The position numbers and the translations under genes were made by a program. A stretch of DNA of 64,000 nt, from NCBI GenBank assembly GCA_035379945.1, contig DAOSWG010000008.1, positions 8,419 through 72,418 on the forward strand, in the 5' to 3' direction. Positions 49,413 through 57,523 of the stretch are shown piece by piece. Position 1 is the first letter of the stretch. Each line of letters begins with the position of its first letter. The notes beneath the pieces are model-generated. The model made no database searches and was not told where the DNA came from. It was given only the letters and a program-made list of their open reading frames with translations. Source of the stretch: JAAYZB01 sp035379945. GTDB lineage: Bacteria; Bacillota_I; Bacilli_A; Izemoplasmatales; Hujiaoplasmataceae.

Positions 49413-49617
49413 CTTCACTGATCAATTCCACCAAGTGGTATCCTTCTTCTTCCAAGGTGGCTGCGATGACTTTTTTGGAAACATATCCTTTAAAAGTCGC
49501 AACTCCGTCCTCGGCTGATACACTTACATCTGTCACTCCGTATATTCCTTCCAGGATATGCTGTACATCCCTGGCGCATCCATTGCAACAAATACCTTCG
49601 ATTATCGCCTTTTTCAT
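49408..49617 (-). CDS. Heavy-metal-associated (CopZ-like) domain protein
   Basis: A 69-residue HMA-fold protein. The metal-binding loop is GICCNGCARDV, with Cys10 and Cys13 forming CxxC, followed by the usual beta-alpha-beta pattern (GVTDVSVSAEDGVATFKGYV) and a closing helix. Such proteins carry copper(I) or other soft metals to transporters. No copper ATPase is adjacent, so the partner is unknown. The third Cys before the loop (CC) is a small deviation from the usual MxCxxC. Confidence 0.88.
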   Translation of the reverse strand: MKKAIIEGICCNGCARDVQHILEGIYGVTDVSVSAEDGVATFKGYVSKKVIAATLEEEGYHLVELISEE

Positions 49618-49665
49618 ATCTGCTTCACTTCTTTCTTATGTCGAATTGTTAACTACCTATCAAAA

Positions 49666-51243
49666 TCAAACCATTTCGTTTTCGTCCGGTTCATAGACCG
49701 TTAACTTGTTTTTGCCTGTGTTTTTCGATCTATAAAGCGCCTTATCGGCCAAGAAAATCAGATCATAAATATCTATCGGTTTCGAACCGGAATGGTTATA
49801 TAATCCCAAACTGACTTTCAAATCGATCTTTTTGCCTTCGAAACTGTATTCCTTTTTCATCGCCGCGATGCGAATCCCCTGGGCCATGGCGATTGCATCT
49901 TCTCTGGAAATGTTCTTGAGAAGAACGACAAATTCTTCGCCGCCGTAACGCGCAAACAGACTATCGTCGGGAAGCAACTCGAAGATTGTTTCGGCAAATG
50001 TCTTCAACACATAATCCCCGGCCATATGGCTATAAGTGTCATTGATTGATTTAAAATCGTCAATATCCATATAGATGATGGAGAATTCAGCGTGCCGTTT
50101 GTTCATGCCTGCCAGATATTCCCTGGCTTTTTCATGAAATGCCCGGCGATTGAGAATTTTAGTCAATTCATCGTGGGAAGCCTGATAATCAAGTTTTTCG
50201 ATCTTATCGACAAAGGTCGTTGTTTCGTTGAACTTTAGCATATATCCCTTCAAACTGCGACTGATAGGAGATATTAGAGAAATGGTTTCCAATACATAAT
50301 GCTTTATTCCTTTGGTGAAACTGAACGGTTGCATATCGATTATGGCCGCCAGCATCTCCCTGTCGCTTCCGAACATTTGTTCCAAAGGCATATGGAGGTA
50401 AGGCGGATTCTCTTTTTCCATAAATTCGGTCGCGGCTTTGTTCCATGTGACCAATTCCCTTTGTTCGTTCAATATCATCAAAGGTAAGGTGTTGATCTCA
50501 AAAGCGTGCTGGTAAGCCTCCGGCTGCAAATCGAATAGTTCATACCGGAATATCGCATAAATGATGATATAACTGATAAAAACAAGAATATAGAGCGACC
50601 AATCGATCCCGGTCGTCACCTTGGTGAAATATGCCACGAACGATGAACCGAGTCCAATGATGGAACACATCGCCATGATCAGGGATTGTTTCTTTCTGGT
50701 TCCATGAGTTTGCATGTAGTTGTTTATATAGATGTATGCGACATATGCCGTCAAGCTGGCATTATACGAAATATTCAAAAAATATAACGGCCCTTTCGTA
50801 AGGGAAAGAACGGTAACGGTTTCAATGCCAAAGAAAGAAAATTGGGTTAATTCCGCTTCCGAATAATAAAGATCGAAGCCGGTGAAATAAGATATTTGAA
50901 CCGACAGGAAAGTAATAAAAGGCACAATTAACAAAATAATATAATGGTTAAGTTTTGTGCTGTACTGGGCATCGCGGAATTTTTTTGCAACATAGATCCA
51001 AACCACAACGATAAACGGTATGGCAAAATATTGAATATGATTGAATATCACTTTGATGACTATGTCGTTCGATGCCAGCTCCATGGCGTACCCGAAAGCA
51101 TAAATGAATTCGAGAAAAAACAGCACGCTGACTTTCCAGAAACCGTGAGCGGATTTAAGTTTAACAAGAATATAAATTCCGATGAAAAGAGAAATCAATG
51201 CCATTGCAAATGTAAATCCCACTAACAACGCAATGTAATTCAT
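49666..51243 (-). CDS. Membrane diguanylate cyclase (7TM, PAS-like, GGDEF)
   Basis: A 525-residue protein. Residues 1-225 hold seven predicted membrane helices of the histidine-kinase N-terminal 7TM type. A PAS-like region follows (about 245-345, EINTLPLMILNEQRELVTWN onwards). The C-terminal GGDEF domain (about 350-515) has DELTKILNRRAFHEKAREYL, the active-site ARYGGEEFVVLLKN and ADKALYRSKNTGKN. The GGEEF signature is active, so it should make cyclic di-GMP from GTP. AAGGAGGTGATCC precedes the ATG. No EAL or HD-GYP protein is in the window. In small-genome Mollicutes this signalling is rare. Confidence 0.93.
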   Translation of the reverse strand: MNYIALLVGFTFAMALISLFIGIYILVKLKSAHGFWKVSVLFFLEFIYAFGYAMELASNDIVIKVIFNHIQYFAIPFIVVVWIYVAKKFRDAQYSTKLNHYIILLIVPFITFLSVQISYFTGFDLYYSEAELTQFSFFGIETVTVLSLTKGPLYFLNISYNASLTAYVAYIYINNYMQTHGTRKKQSLIMAMCSIIGLGSSFVAYFTKVTTGIDWSLYILVFISYIIIYAIFRYELFDLQPEAYQHAFEINTLPLMILNEQRELVTWNKAATEFMEKENPPYLHMPLEQMFGSDREMLAAIIDMQPFSFTKGIKHYVLETISLISPISRSLKGYMLKFNETTTFVDKIEKLDYQASHDELTKILNRRAFHEKAREYLAGMNKRHAEFSIIYMDIDDFKSINDTYSHMAGDYVLKTFAETIFELLPDDSLFARYGGEEFVVLLKNISREDAIAMAQGIRIAAMKKEYSFEGKKIDLKVSLGLYNHSGSKPIDIYDLIFLADKALYRSKNTGKNKLTVYEPDENEMV

Positions 51244-51344
51244 CGGATCACCTCCTTAAAACTTTTACACTCCCAATTTGTATTTTTATTATATCATTTG
51301 TATTTCAAAAAATATAATAAATCTTGAAAAAGGGGGACGGATAT

Positions 51345-52505
51345 TTATTGCTTGTCGGTTTCTTCTGGTATCTTAGGCGAAAAAGCCAGAAAAAACACAA
51401 AACCGAAAGCAACGGTTGCGGCTACGATTTGGTATGGCATTGAATAACCGTTGGCATCTGCCAGCAATCCGAAACCATAGTTGCCGATAGCGGTGAAAAT
51501 AGAAAAGAAAAGCGTAATTATCAATATGGCCGTCGTAACATTTTCCACTTTGACGATTTTTATGATGTAATGAATGTTTGCGTAAATTAGAATTCCCCAC
51601 GAAGCTCCCCTTAACAAGGTCACCGGGATTATTACCGAAAGCGGCAAGTCGAACCCATAAAAAATAAAACGGGCAACAAAGAGAAAATTGGCCAGAACCA
51701 GCAATTTCCTTTCTCCCATCGATTGTCCTTTCGTGATCATTATACGCAAAGTGATCACCTCGACAAAAACAAAGGCCGCATACAATAATCCATACCATTG
51801 GGATTCCAGTCCCAGATCAGTAATATAAACACCAAAAAACGAATCGCCGATTCTCACAGCTCCGATGGTGATAGTGTAATATATCAGATACTTGTAGAAA
51901 TTTTTGTTTTTCAACAGTGACTTGATATCGCGCTTAGTATCTTCCGAAACTTCCGCATCCTTTTTAAATGGTTTCAACCAAAATACAATCAGCGATGTCA
52001 AAATGAAAAACGTTCCTGAAATGATAAACACGCTTTCGTAACCAAACCAAAGAATCGCCGAGCCGGCAATAGCCGACGCCACGACATAAGCGATTGAAGC
52101 GTATATTCTGATGGAAGAATACTCAATTTTCTCGTTATTGCAGAAAGTGGCGGTGAACCCGTCCTGGATATTTATGAAGGGAGAACAAAAGAACGCGATG
52201 ATACTGACAATCAGAGCATACATTTCAAATCCGGAAATCTGGGTCATGGTTATTATCATTGCGCCTTCGATAACCGTCATTATCTTCAATATCAGCCGAC
52301 TGGTCTTGATATCCTTTACAATGTAATTCCAGAAGGGATTGACAAGAATGGTCGTTATCGGCGTAATGGCAAAAATCAATCCCAAGTCGGAATCGGAAAT
52401 TCCCTTTGATACAAAATAAATCGACATGAAAGGATAGAAAAAGGCATCACCAAAATAACGGATAAAATAAAACAACTTGAATTTGAATGTCTCCGACATT
52501 TTCAT
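51345..52505 (-). CDS. MFS transporter (MFS_1-like, LacY/nucleoside-symporter type)
   Basis: A 387-residue protein with 12 predicted helices. It opens KFKLFYFIRYFGDAFFYPFM, and later has GLEWQWYG-type spacing (LGLESQWYGLLYAAFVFVE) and RGASWGILIYANIHYI near residue 315, the pattern of the MFS_1-like/LacY-related family. The substrate is unknown. The ATG at 52503-52505 follows GGAGG by eight bases; a longer frame would overlap that site. It is a single gene with a good promoter. Confidence 0.85.
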   Translation of the reverse strand: MKMSETFKFKLFYFIRYFGDAFFYPFMSIYFVSKGISDSDLGLIFAITPITTILVNPFWNYIVKDIKTSRLILKIMTVIEGAMIITMTQISGFEMYALIVSIIAFFCSPFINIQDGFTATFCNNEKIEYSSIRIYASIAYVVASAIAGSAILWFGYESVFIISGTFFILTSLIVFWLKPFKKDAEVSEDTKRDIKSLLKNKNFYKYLIYYTITIGAVRIGDSFFGVYITDLGLESQWYGLLYAAFVFVEVITLRIMITKGQSMGERKLLVLANFLFVARFIFYGFDLPLSVIIPVTLLRGASWGILIYANIHYIIKIVKVENVTTAILIITLFFSIFTAIGNYGFGLLADANGYSMPYQIVAATVAFGFVFFLAFSPKIPEETDKQ

Positions 52506-52538
52506 GACGTTTTCCTCCTCTCGTTTGGCATAGTTGAT

Positions 52539-52567
52539 ATTATACATTCACGGTATGCAATTTGCAA
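52539..52567 (-). promoter_or_regulatory. Promoter of the MFS gene at 51345
   Basis: TTGCAA (52562-52567) and TATAAT (52539-52544) on the minus strand, 17-base spacer. Confidence 0.72.
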
Positions 52568-52789
52568 CGAAGACGATTATTATTTTCTGCCGTCTGAAAA
52601 GATGTTACTTTTCTTTCGGTTTCACAATGGAAACTGAAAGGAAAGAAATGTATTTTCATAAATGAACGTTCTCTATTTTCAGAAAACGATACCTTTTCGT
52701 CTCTTTTCCCAAATTTGAATAATATACGTATAAAATATTTTTTTAAACTTCAACCGTCATGATTTCGCACCATGGCGCTGTTCCTTGGC

Positions 52790-52855
52790 AATTGGCAAAA
52801 AATTTACAATATTTTCATTTTCAAAATAATATTGACAAAATCATTTTTGCCAATT
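52790..52855. repeat. 12-bp inverted repeat over the nrdD promoter
   Basis: AATTGGCAAAAA (52790-52801) and TTTTTGCCAATT (52844-52855) are perfect inverted copies, with centres 54 bp apart. The first is preceded by a partial third copy (TTGGCAATTGGCA). The second overlaps the spacer and the first base of the -10 of the nrdD promoter. Regulator binding and looping are inferred. Apart from the two promoters, nothing else is seen in this 340-bp gap. Confidence 0.65.
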
Positions 52856-52860
52856 ATTAT
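52832..52860 (+). promoter_or_regulatory. Promoter of nrdDG
   Basis: TTGACA (52832-52837) and TATTAT (52855-52860), 17-base spacer, about 45 bases before the GTG start. Confidence 0.78.
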
Positions 52861-52904
52861 CATAAATACCTAAACAAAAAGGGTGCCGTTTGGAGGGGAC
52901 CGTT

Positions 52905-55022
52905 GTGATCAAGCAAATCGTTAAAAGAGACCAATCAGTAGTACCGTTCAGAAGAGAAAAAATCGTTCTTGCCATTTTTAAGGCAGCGAGTTCGGTTGGC
53001 GGCTCCGATTTTGCCAAATCGGAAGAGTTGGCCGCCGAAGTCGTTGGCATGGCAGAAGCTAAATATCCAAACGGTATTGCCGATGTCGAAGGGATCCAGG
53101 ATCTCGTCGAAAAAGTCTTGATTGAAAACGGCCACGCCAAAACTGCCAAAGCATTCATACTTTACCGGGAAAAACGTCGGGCATCCAGAGAATCAAATGC
53201 TCTAATCGGTGCCACAATCGATATGTTTACGGAATATTTGAACGACCGGGATTGGCAAATCAACGAGAATGCCAATACCCAGAAATCAATAAACGGACTG
53301 AATAATTATGTTCGTGAAGAATTCACGAAGAACTATTGGCTGCACGAAATATATCCTGAAGATATCCGCAACTCCCATATTCAAGGAGATATCCATATCC
53401 ATGATCTGGGGTTTTTCGGTCCTTATTGTGCTGGTTGGGATTTAAGACAAATAATCACCAACGGGTTTGGCGGAGTTTCCAACAAAGTCGAATCAAGCCC
53501 TCCCAAACATCTTCGTTCCTTGCTGGGGCAAATCATCAACTCCACTTTTACAACTCAGGGAGAAACCGCAGGCGCCCAAGCTTGGTCTTCTTTCGACACA
53601 TATCTGGCTCCGTATGTCAGATACGACAATCTTGATTACAAACAGGTTCGTCAAGCCATCCAGGAATTCATATTCAATCTCAACGTTCCGACCAGAGTCG
53701 GATTCCAATGTCCGTTCTCCAATCTCACGTTCGATATCATACCACCAAAGACCATGAGAGACCAAAACGCGATTTACGCCGGTCAGCTTATGCCGGAAAC
53801 CTACGGCGATTTCCAAGCCGAGATGGACACCATCAATCTGGCATTTTGCGATGTCATGATGGAAGGCGATGCCAAGGGACGGGTTTTCACTTTCCCGATT
53901 CCCACGATCAACGTCACCAAGGATTTCAATTGGAACAGTCCGGTCGTTGAGAAATACATGGAAATAACCGCTAAATACGGAATTCCTTATTTCTCCAATT
54001 ACATCAATTCCGATCTTTCTCCGGAAGACGCCCTATCAATGTGTTGTCGTCTCAGACTCAACACATCGGAACTCCGCAAACGCGGCGGTGGTCTTTTCGG
54101 TTCCAATCCTCTGACCGGTTCTATCGGCGTTGTCACCGTCAATCTTCCAAGACTCGCCTATCTTTCCCGTTCCGAATCTGAATTTTTCACAAGGCTTTGG
54201 GAAACCATGAATATCGCCAAGAAAAGTCTGGAAATCAAACGAAATATCATCGAGGAACAAACAGATAACGGACTCTATCCGTACAGCCGCAATTACCTCA
54301 AAGATGTCAAACTGAAAAGCGGATCTTACTGGTTTAACCATTTCAATACCATCGGCTTGATCGGCATGAATGAAGCTGCAATGAACCTTTATGGAAAAGA
54401 AGTCGATCTGACAACCGAAAAAGGGCAAGACTTCGCTTTCAGAACCATCGAATACATGCGCGATGTCATTAAGGATATCCAAGAAGAAACCGGTCATTAT
54501 TACAATCTGGAAGCGACGCCGGCCGAAGGAACCAGTTATCGCCTTGCCAAACATGACAAAGAAAGATTCCCGGACATCATCACTGCCGGCAAAGACACGC
54601 CATATTACACCAATTCCAGCCAGCTTCCGGTAGGATTCACCGATGACATCTTTGAAACTCTCGATTTGCAGGACAAACTCCAGTCGATGTATACCGGCGG
54701 CACCGTTCTCCATCTATATCTCGGCGAAAGAGTCAAAGATACGGAAACAACGAAGAATCTGATCCGCAAGGTATTTGAAAATTACAAACTTCCATATATC
54801 TCGCTCACTCCGACCTTCTCCGTATGTAATGACCACGGATACATTTCCGGCGAACACTTCAACTGCCCGACTTGCGGCAAACCGGCCGAGGTCTACACAA
54901 GAGTCGTCGGATATCTTCGCCCGGTTCAAAACTTCAACAAAGGAAAACGAGCCGAATATGCGGATCGCGTGAAATACGTAATCCGAAACGAAAAAACGGC
55001 GGAAGAGGATCGCAAAGCATGA
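52905..55022 (+). CDS. nrdD: Anaerobic ribonucleoside-triphosphate reductase
   Basis: Class III ribonucleotide reductase: makes deoxynucleotides from ribonucleoside triphosphates using a glycyl radical. The 705-residue chain starts with an ATP cone (KQIVKRDQSVVPFRREKIVL) for allosteric control. The catalytic barrel follows, and near the C-terminus are a zinc site (CNDHG...CPTCGK) and the radical loop RVVGYLRPVQNFN with the reactive Gly. The GTG at 52905-52907 is eight bases after GGAGGGG; a TTG 15 bases earlier would overlap that site. Its stop overlaps nrdG as ATGA. It works only without oxygen. Confidence 0.97.
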   Translation: MIKQIVKRDQSVVPFRREKIVLAIFKAASSVGGSDFAKSEELAAEVVGMAEAKYPNGIADVEGIQDLVEKVLIENGHAKTAKAFILYREKRRASRESNALIGATIDMFTEYLNDRDWQINENANTQKSINGLNNYVREEFTKNYWLHEIYPEDIRNSHIQGDIHIHDLGFFGPYCAGWDLRQIITNGFGGVSNKVESSPPKHLRSLLGQIINSTFTTQGETAGAQAWSSFDTYLAPYVRYDNLDYKQVRQAIQEFIFNLNVPTRVGFQCPFSNLTFDIIPPKTMRDQNAIYAGQLMPETYGDFQAEMDTINLAFCDVMMEGDAKGRVFTFPIPTINVTKDFNWNSPVVEKYMEITAKYGIPYFSNYINSDLSPEDALSMCCRLRLNTSELRKRGGGLFGSNPLTGSIGVVTVNLPRLAYLSRSESEFFTRLWETMNIAKKSLEIKRNIIEEQTDNGLYPYSRNYLKDVKLKSGSYWFNHFNTIGLIGMNEAAMNLYGKEVDLTTEKGQDFAFRTIEYMRDVIKDIQEETGHYYNLEATPAEGTSYRLAKHDKERFPDIITAGKDTPYYTNSSQLPVGFTDDIFETLDLQDKLQSMYTGGTVLHLYLGERVKDTETTKNLIRKVFENYKLPYISLTPTFSVCNDHGYISGEHFNCPTCGKPAEVYTRVVGYLRPVQNFNKGKRAEYADRVKYVIRNEKTAEEDRKA

Positions 55023-55711
55023 TATTTGCCGGAATCGCCAAAACGTCATTGGTGGATTTCCCCGGAAAAATAGCCACCGTGCTCTTCACACCAGGATGCG
55101 ACTACGACTGTTTCTATTGTCACAACCGATCGTTGATCGAGGATTTCCAGGACATTGTTCCCAATGAAGAAATCGAAGAATTCTTGACCAAAAGAGTTGG
55201 CCTGGTCGACGGCGTAGTGATCACCGGAGGCGAACCCACACTACATAGCGATCTCATATCTTACATGATCAAACTCAAAGGAATGGGTTATCTAACCAAA
55301 CTCGATACCAACGGATCGCATCCGGAGATTGTCGAAAAATGCATTGAGGCCAAAGCAGTAGACTACTATGCCGTCGATTACAAAGCTCCCAAGGACAGAT
55401 ACAAGGAAATATGCCGGGGCGAAAGCGATGCCGACGTTGTGCTTCAGACTATCTCCCTGCTTTTATCGGCCAATCAGGATTTCGAAGTAAGGACCACCGT
55501 CATCCCGCAATTGACGCTGGAGGATCTTATCACAATGGCGGAAGAGTTGCCATTGGTGCCAAAATACACTTTGAATCCTTATAAAAAGCCGCTTCATTTT
55601 CGCGAAGAGGACCGTGCACTTATCGAAGCGCAGCCATATTCGGAAAAAGACATCGCGGCTTTTGCGGAAACTCTCAAATTGTATCAACCAAACACAGTTC
55701 TGGTATTTTAA
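55019..55711 (+). CDS. nrdG: Anaerobic ribonucleotide reductase activating protein
   Basis: A 230-residue radical SAM activase that installs the glycyl radical on NrdD. The N-terminal part reads IAKTSLVDFPGKIATVLFTP and then GCDYDCFYCHN, the CxxxCxxC cluster motif; VITGGEPTLHSDL follows. It belongs to the longer NrdG2-like form with the additional barrel rather than the 150-residue E. coli type. The ATG overlaps the nrdD stop, so it is translationally coupled. A terminator follows at once. Confidence 0.95.
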   Translation: MIFAGIAKTSLVDFPGKIATVLFTPGCDYDCFYCHNRSLIEDFQDIVPNEEIEEFLTKRVGLVDGVVITGGEPTLHSDLISYMIKLKGMGYLTKLDTNGSHPEIVEKCIEAKAVDYYAVDYKAPKDRYKEICRGESDADVVLQTISLLLSANQDFEVRTTVIPQLTLEDLITMAEELPLVPKYTLNPYKKPLHFREEDRALIEAQPYSEKDIAAFAETLKLYQPNTVLVF

Positions 55712-55735
55712 AGCGGAAAACAATCCGCTTTTTTT
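55711..55735 (+). terminator. Terminator of nrdDG
   Basis: AAGCGGA and TCCGCTT with a six-base loop, followed by seven T. Confidence 0.88.
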
Positions 55736-55739
55736 CATT

Positions 55740-55765
55740 AAAAAAACCGACGTCGTGACGTCGGT
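55740..55765 (-). terminator. Terminator of tRNA-Tyr
   Basis: ACCGACGTC and GACGTCGGT form a 9-bp perfect stem with a two-base loop, followed on the minus strand by seven T. Confidence 0.88.
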
Positions 55766-55776
55766 ATAGCAATCGG

Positions 55777-55861
55777 TGGTGGAGAGAGCTGGTTTCGAAC
55801 CAGCGAACCCAGTGGGAGCAGATTTACAGTCTGCCGCGTTTAGCCTCTTCGCTATCTCTCC
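55777..55861 (-). tRNA. tRNA-Tyr (GUA anticodon)
   Basis: Acceptor GGAGAGA/TCTCTCC with encoded CCA, anticodon loop CTGTAAA and a long variable arm, as in bacterial class II tyrosine tRNAs. Confidence 0.96.
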
Positions 55862-55884
55862 GTCGGGCTCCGATTTGCTATTAC

Positions 55885-55913
55885 ATTATATCAAATCAAA
55901 ATATAAAAATCAA
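55885..55913 (-). promoter_or_regulatory. Promoter of tRNA-Tyr
   Basis: TTGATT (55908-55913) and TATAAT (55885-55890) on the minus strand with 17 bases between. Confidence 0.72.
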
Positions 55914-55965
55914 GATAAAAAAACCTAAGTTCCAAATACGAAAACACAACTGCGTATTGACGTGA

Positions 55966-55971
55966 TATAAT
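55966..55971 (+). promoter_or_regulatory. Extended -10 promoter of mgsA
   Basis: TGATATAAT with TATAAT at 55966-55971, 34 bases before the start; no clear -35. Confidence 0.5.
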
Positions 55972-56005
55972 AACAATGATGGTAAATTTTCGAGGTGGTA
56001 AAAAC

Positions 56006-56368
56006 ATGAAGATAGCTTTGATAGCTCACGACAAAATGAAACAAGAAATAATTGATTTTGTAACAAAATATCGCGATGTCCTGTCAAAACATGAATTGTT
56101 CGCGACCGGCACCACGGGACATAGAATTATTGAAGCAACCGGTTTGAATATCAAATGCTTTCGTTCCGGTCCGCTAGGTGGCGATCAAGAAGTGGGGGCA
56201 AGAATCGCCAATGGTGAAATCGATCTGATTTTCTTCTTCCGCGATCCATTGACAGCACAGCCCCACGAGCCTGATGTTTCCGCTCTTTTAAGGCTTTGCG
56301 ACGTATACCGGGTACCATTGGCCACAAACCGATCCACCGCCGAACTAATCGCTCACGCGATAAAATGA
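56006..56368 (+). CDS. mgsA: Methylglyoxal synthase
   Basis: Converts dihydroxyacetone phosphate to methylglyoxal and phosphate, a bypass of lower glycolysis that releases phosphate. The 120-residue protein has IALIAHDKMKQEI at the N-terminus, ATGTTGHRI near residue 38, SGPLGGDQEVGARI near 58 and the catalytic-site segment FFRDPLTAQPHEPDV near 80, with DVYRVPLATNRSTAE following. The ATG at 56006 is preceded by GAGGTGG. It has its own promoter and a strong terminator. Confidence 0.97.
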   Translation: MKIALIAHDKMKQEIIDFVTKYRDVLSKHELFATGTTGHRIIEATGLNIKCFRSGPLGGDQEVGARIANGEIDLIFFFRDPLTAQPHEPDVSALLRLCDVYRVPLATNRSTAELIAHAIK

Positions 56369-56379
56369 TTTTATGAAAA

Positions 56380-56410
56380 GCGCGCCCTTCATAAGGCGCG
56401 CATTTTTTTA
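56380..56410 (+). terminator. Terminator of mgsA
   Basis: GCGCGCC and GGCGCGC with an eight-base loop, then eight T on the plus strand. The convergent phosphodiesterase gene ends in the same area. Confidence 0.85.
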
Positions 56411-57523
56411 TTTTGAAAACACAACAAGCGGCACAAGCATCTCTTCTGATGTCAATCCGGCATGTTGCCCTTTCATGAAGAAATCCGTTTGGAAAAACAC
56501 GAAGTACATGTCGCTGATGGCAATCGCCATATAGTCGCCTAAGAATTCCCGAAAGCGGGGATGCTCGCTGGTGTATCCGAAAAGATTCATCTTCAAAATT
56601 TCTTCGGTTTTGTAAAGGATATATTCGTTACGGAAGTTTGAAAGAAACTCCCTTTCGAAATCGTCCTTTTTTCCTTCCTTCACCCAAAACGTCACAGCTC
56701 GTGATTCTATGGACGGTTTCTTTTCTAAAAGGCTCCATATCTTTTCGTATTCATAAAGTTTGATCGGCTTCACCGCAATTTGCCCGTGGTCGGCAATCAT
56801 TATGACAATGCTATCAGACGGTAGTTTTTCTTTAATGGCCGAATATCCTTTGTCGACGGCATCTAACGTATCGGCAGCTTCCTGGCTATCGGGACCGAAC
56901 TCGTGCATGACGGAATCCAACTGATCCCAGTAGACATAAGCGAAATGTCGTCCCGGCTTTTCAAACTCCGTATTTAAAGTTTCCAATTGCTTGGCGAAAG
57001 TATCATGTTCCGGTTCGCGGAAAGCCGGAAATATTTCTTTAGTCGTCAAGTCCGGATTCTTGGCTTTAAAAATGTCGTATATTTCTGTGACGGGAACATA
57101 GGTATTCGCAACCGGAATATCGATTTTTGCGGATTCATCATAGTAATCTTTGTTTTTGAAGAATACGACATTCCGATCAATATCCCGGACATATTGCATC
57201 CAGCCAATCCATCCGGTGCTGATCGGCGGTTTTCCGGTCAGTACGGAAGTTGTTGCGGCGACAGTAGTCGGTGGAAATACCGAAGATATAGTCGCAACTT
57301 TGTCGCTTGCAATATTTTTTGCCTGTTCACTATGATTTTGCAAAGTCGATTCCCCCATGGCATCGACAAGCACAAGGGCAATATTGCGAAATTCCTTGTT
57401 AGCTAAAATATTATCAAGCAACGGTAAAGACGGAGCAAACGTTTCGCACCCGTAATACTTTAGAAGCGAATTAGACACATTGAGAATCGTGTTTTTGTAA
57501 TCGGGATAAAATAGCGATTTCAT
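56408..57523 (-). CDS. Alkaline-phosphatase-superfamily phosphodiesterase
   Basis: A 371-residue hydrolase of the type I phosphodiesterase/nucleotide pyrophosphatase fold. Visible metal-site segments: LVLVDAMGES near residue 50, the nucleophile region FPPTTVAATTSVLTGKPP with Thr near 87, VYWDQLDSVMHEFGPDS (Asp and His ligands) near 200-214, IMIADHGQ near 245, and GQHAGLTSEEMLVPL at the C-terminus. No signal peptide, so it acts in the cytoplasm. The substrate is unknown. Its ATG overlaps the stop of the MATE gene, so they form an operon. Confidence 0.88.
   Translation of the reverse strand: MKSLFYPDYKNTILNVSNSLLKYYGCETFAPSLPLLDNILANKEFRNIALVLVDAMGESTLQNHSEQAKNIASDKVATISSVFPPTTVAATTSVLTGKPPISTGWIGWMQYVRDIDRNVVFFKNKDYYDESAKIDIPVANTYVPVTEIYDIFKAKNPDLTTKEIFPAFREPEHDTFAKQLETLNTEFEKPGRHFAYVYWDQLDSVMHEFGPDSQEAADTLDAVDKGYSAIKEKLPSDSIVIMIADHGQIAVKPIKLYEYEKIWSLLEKKPSIESRAVTFWVKEGKKDDFEREFLSNFRNEYILYKTEEILKMNLFGYTSEHPRFREFLGDYMAIAISDMYFVFFQTDFFMKGQHAGLTSEEMLVPLVVFSK

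Noticed and set aside
52548..52889. Riboswitch or T-box upstream of nrdD
   Set aside because: No conserved riboswitch or T-box core was recognised; the promoter and inverted repeat explain the visible structure.
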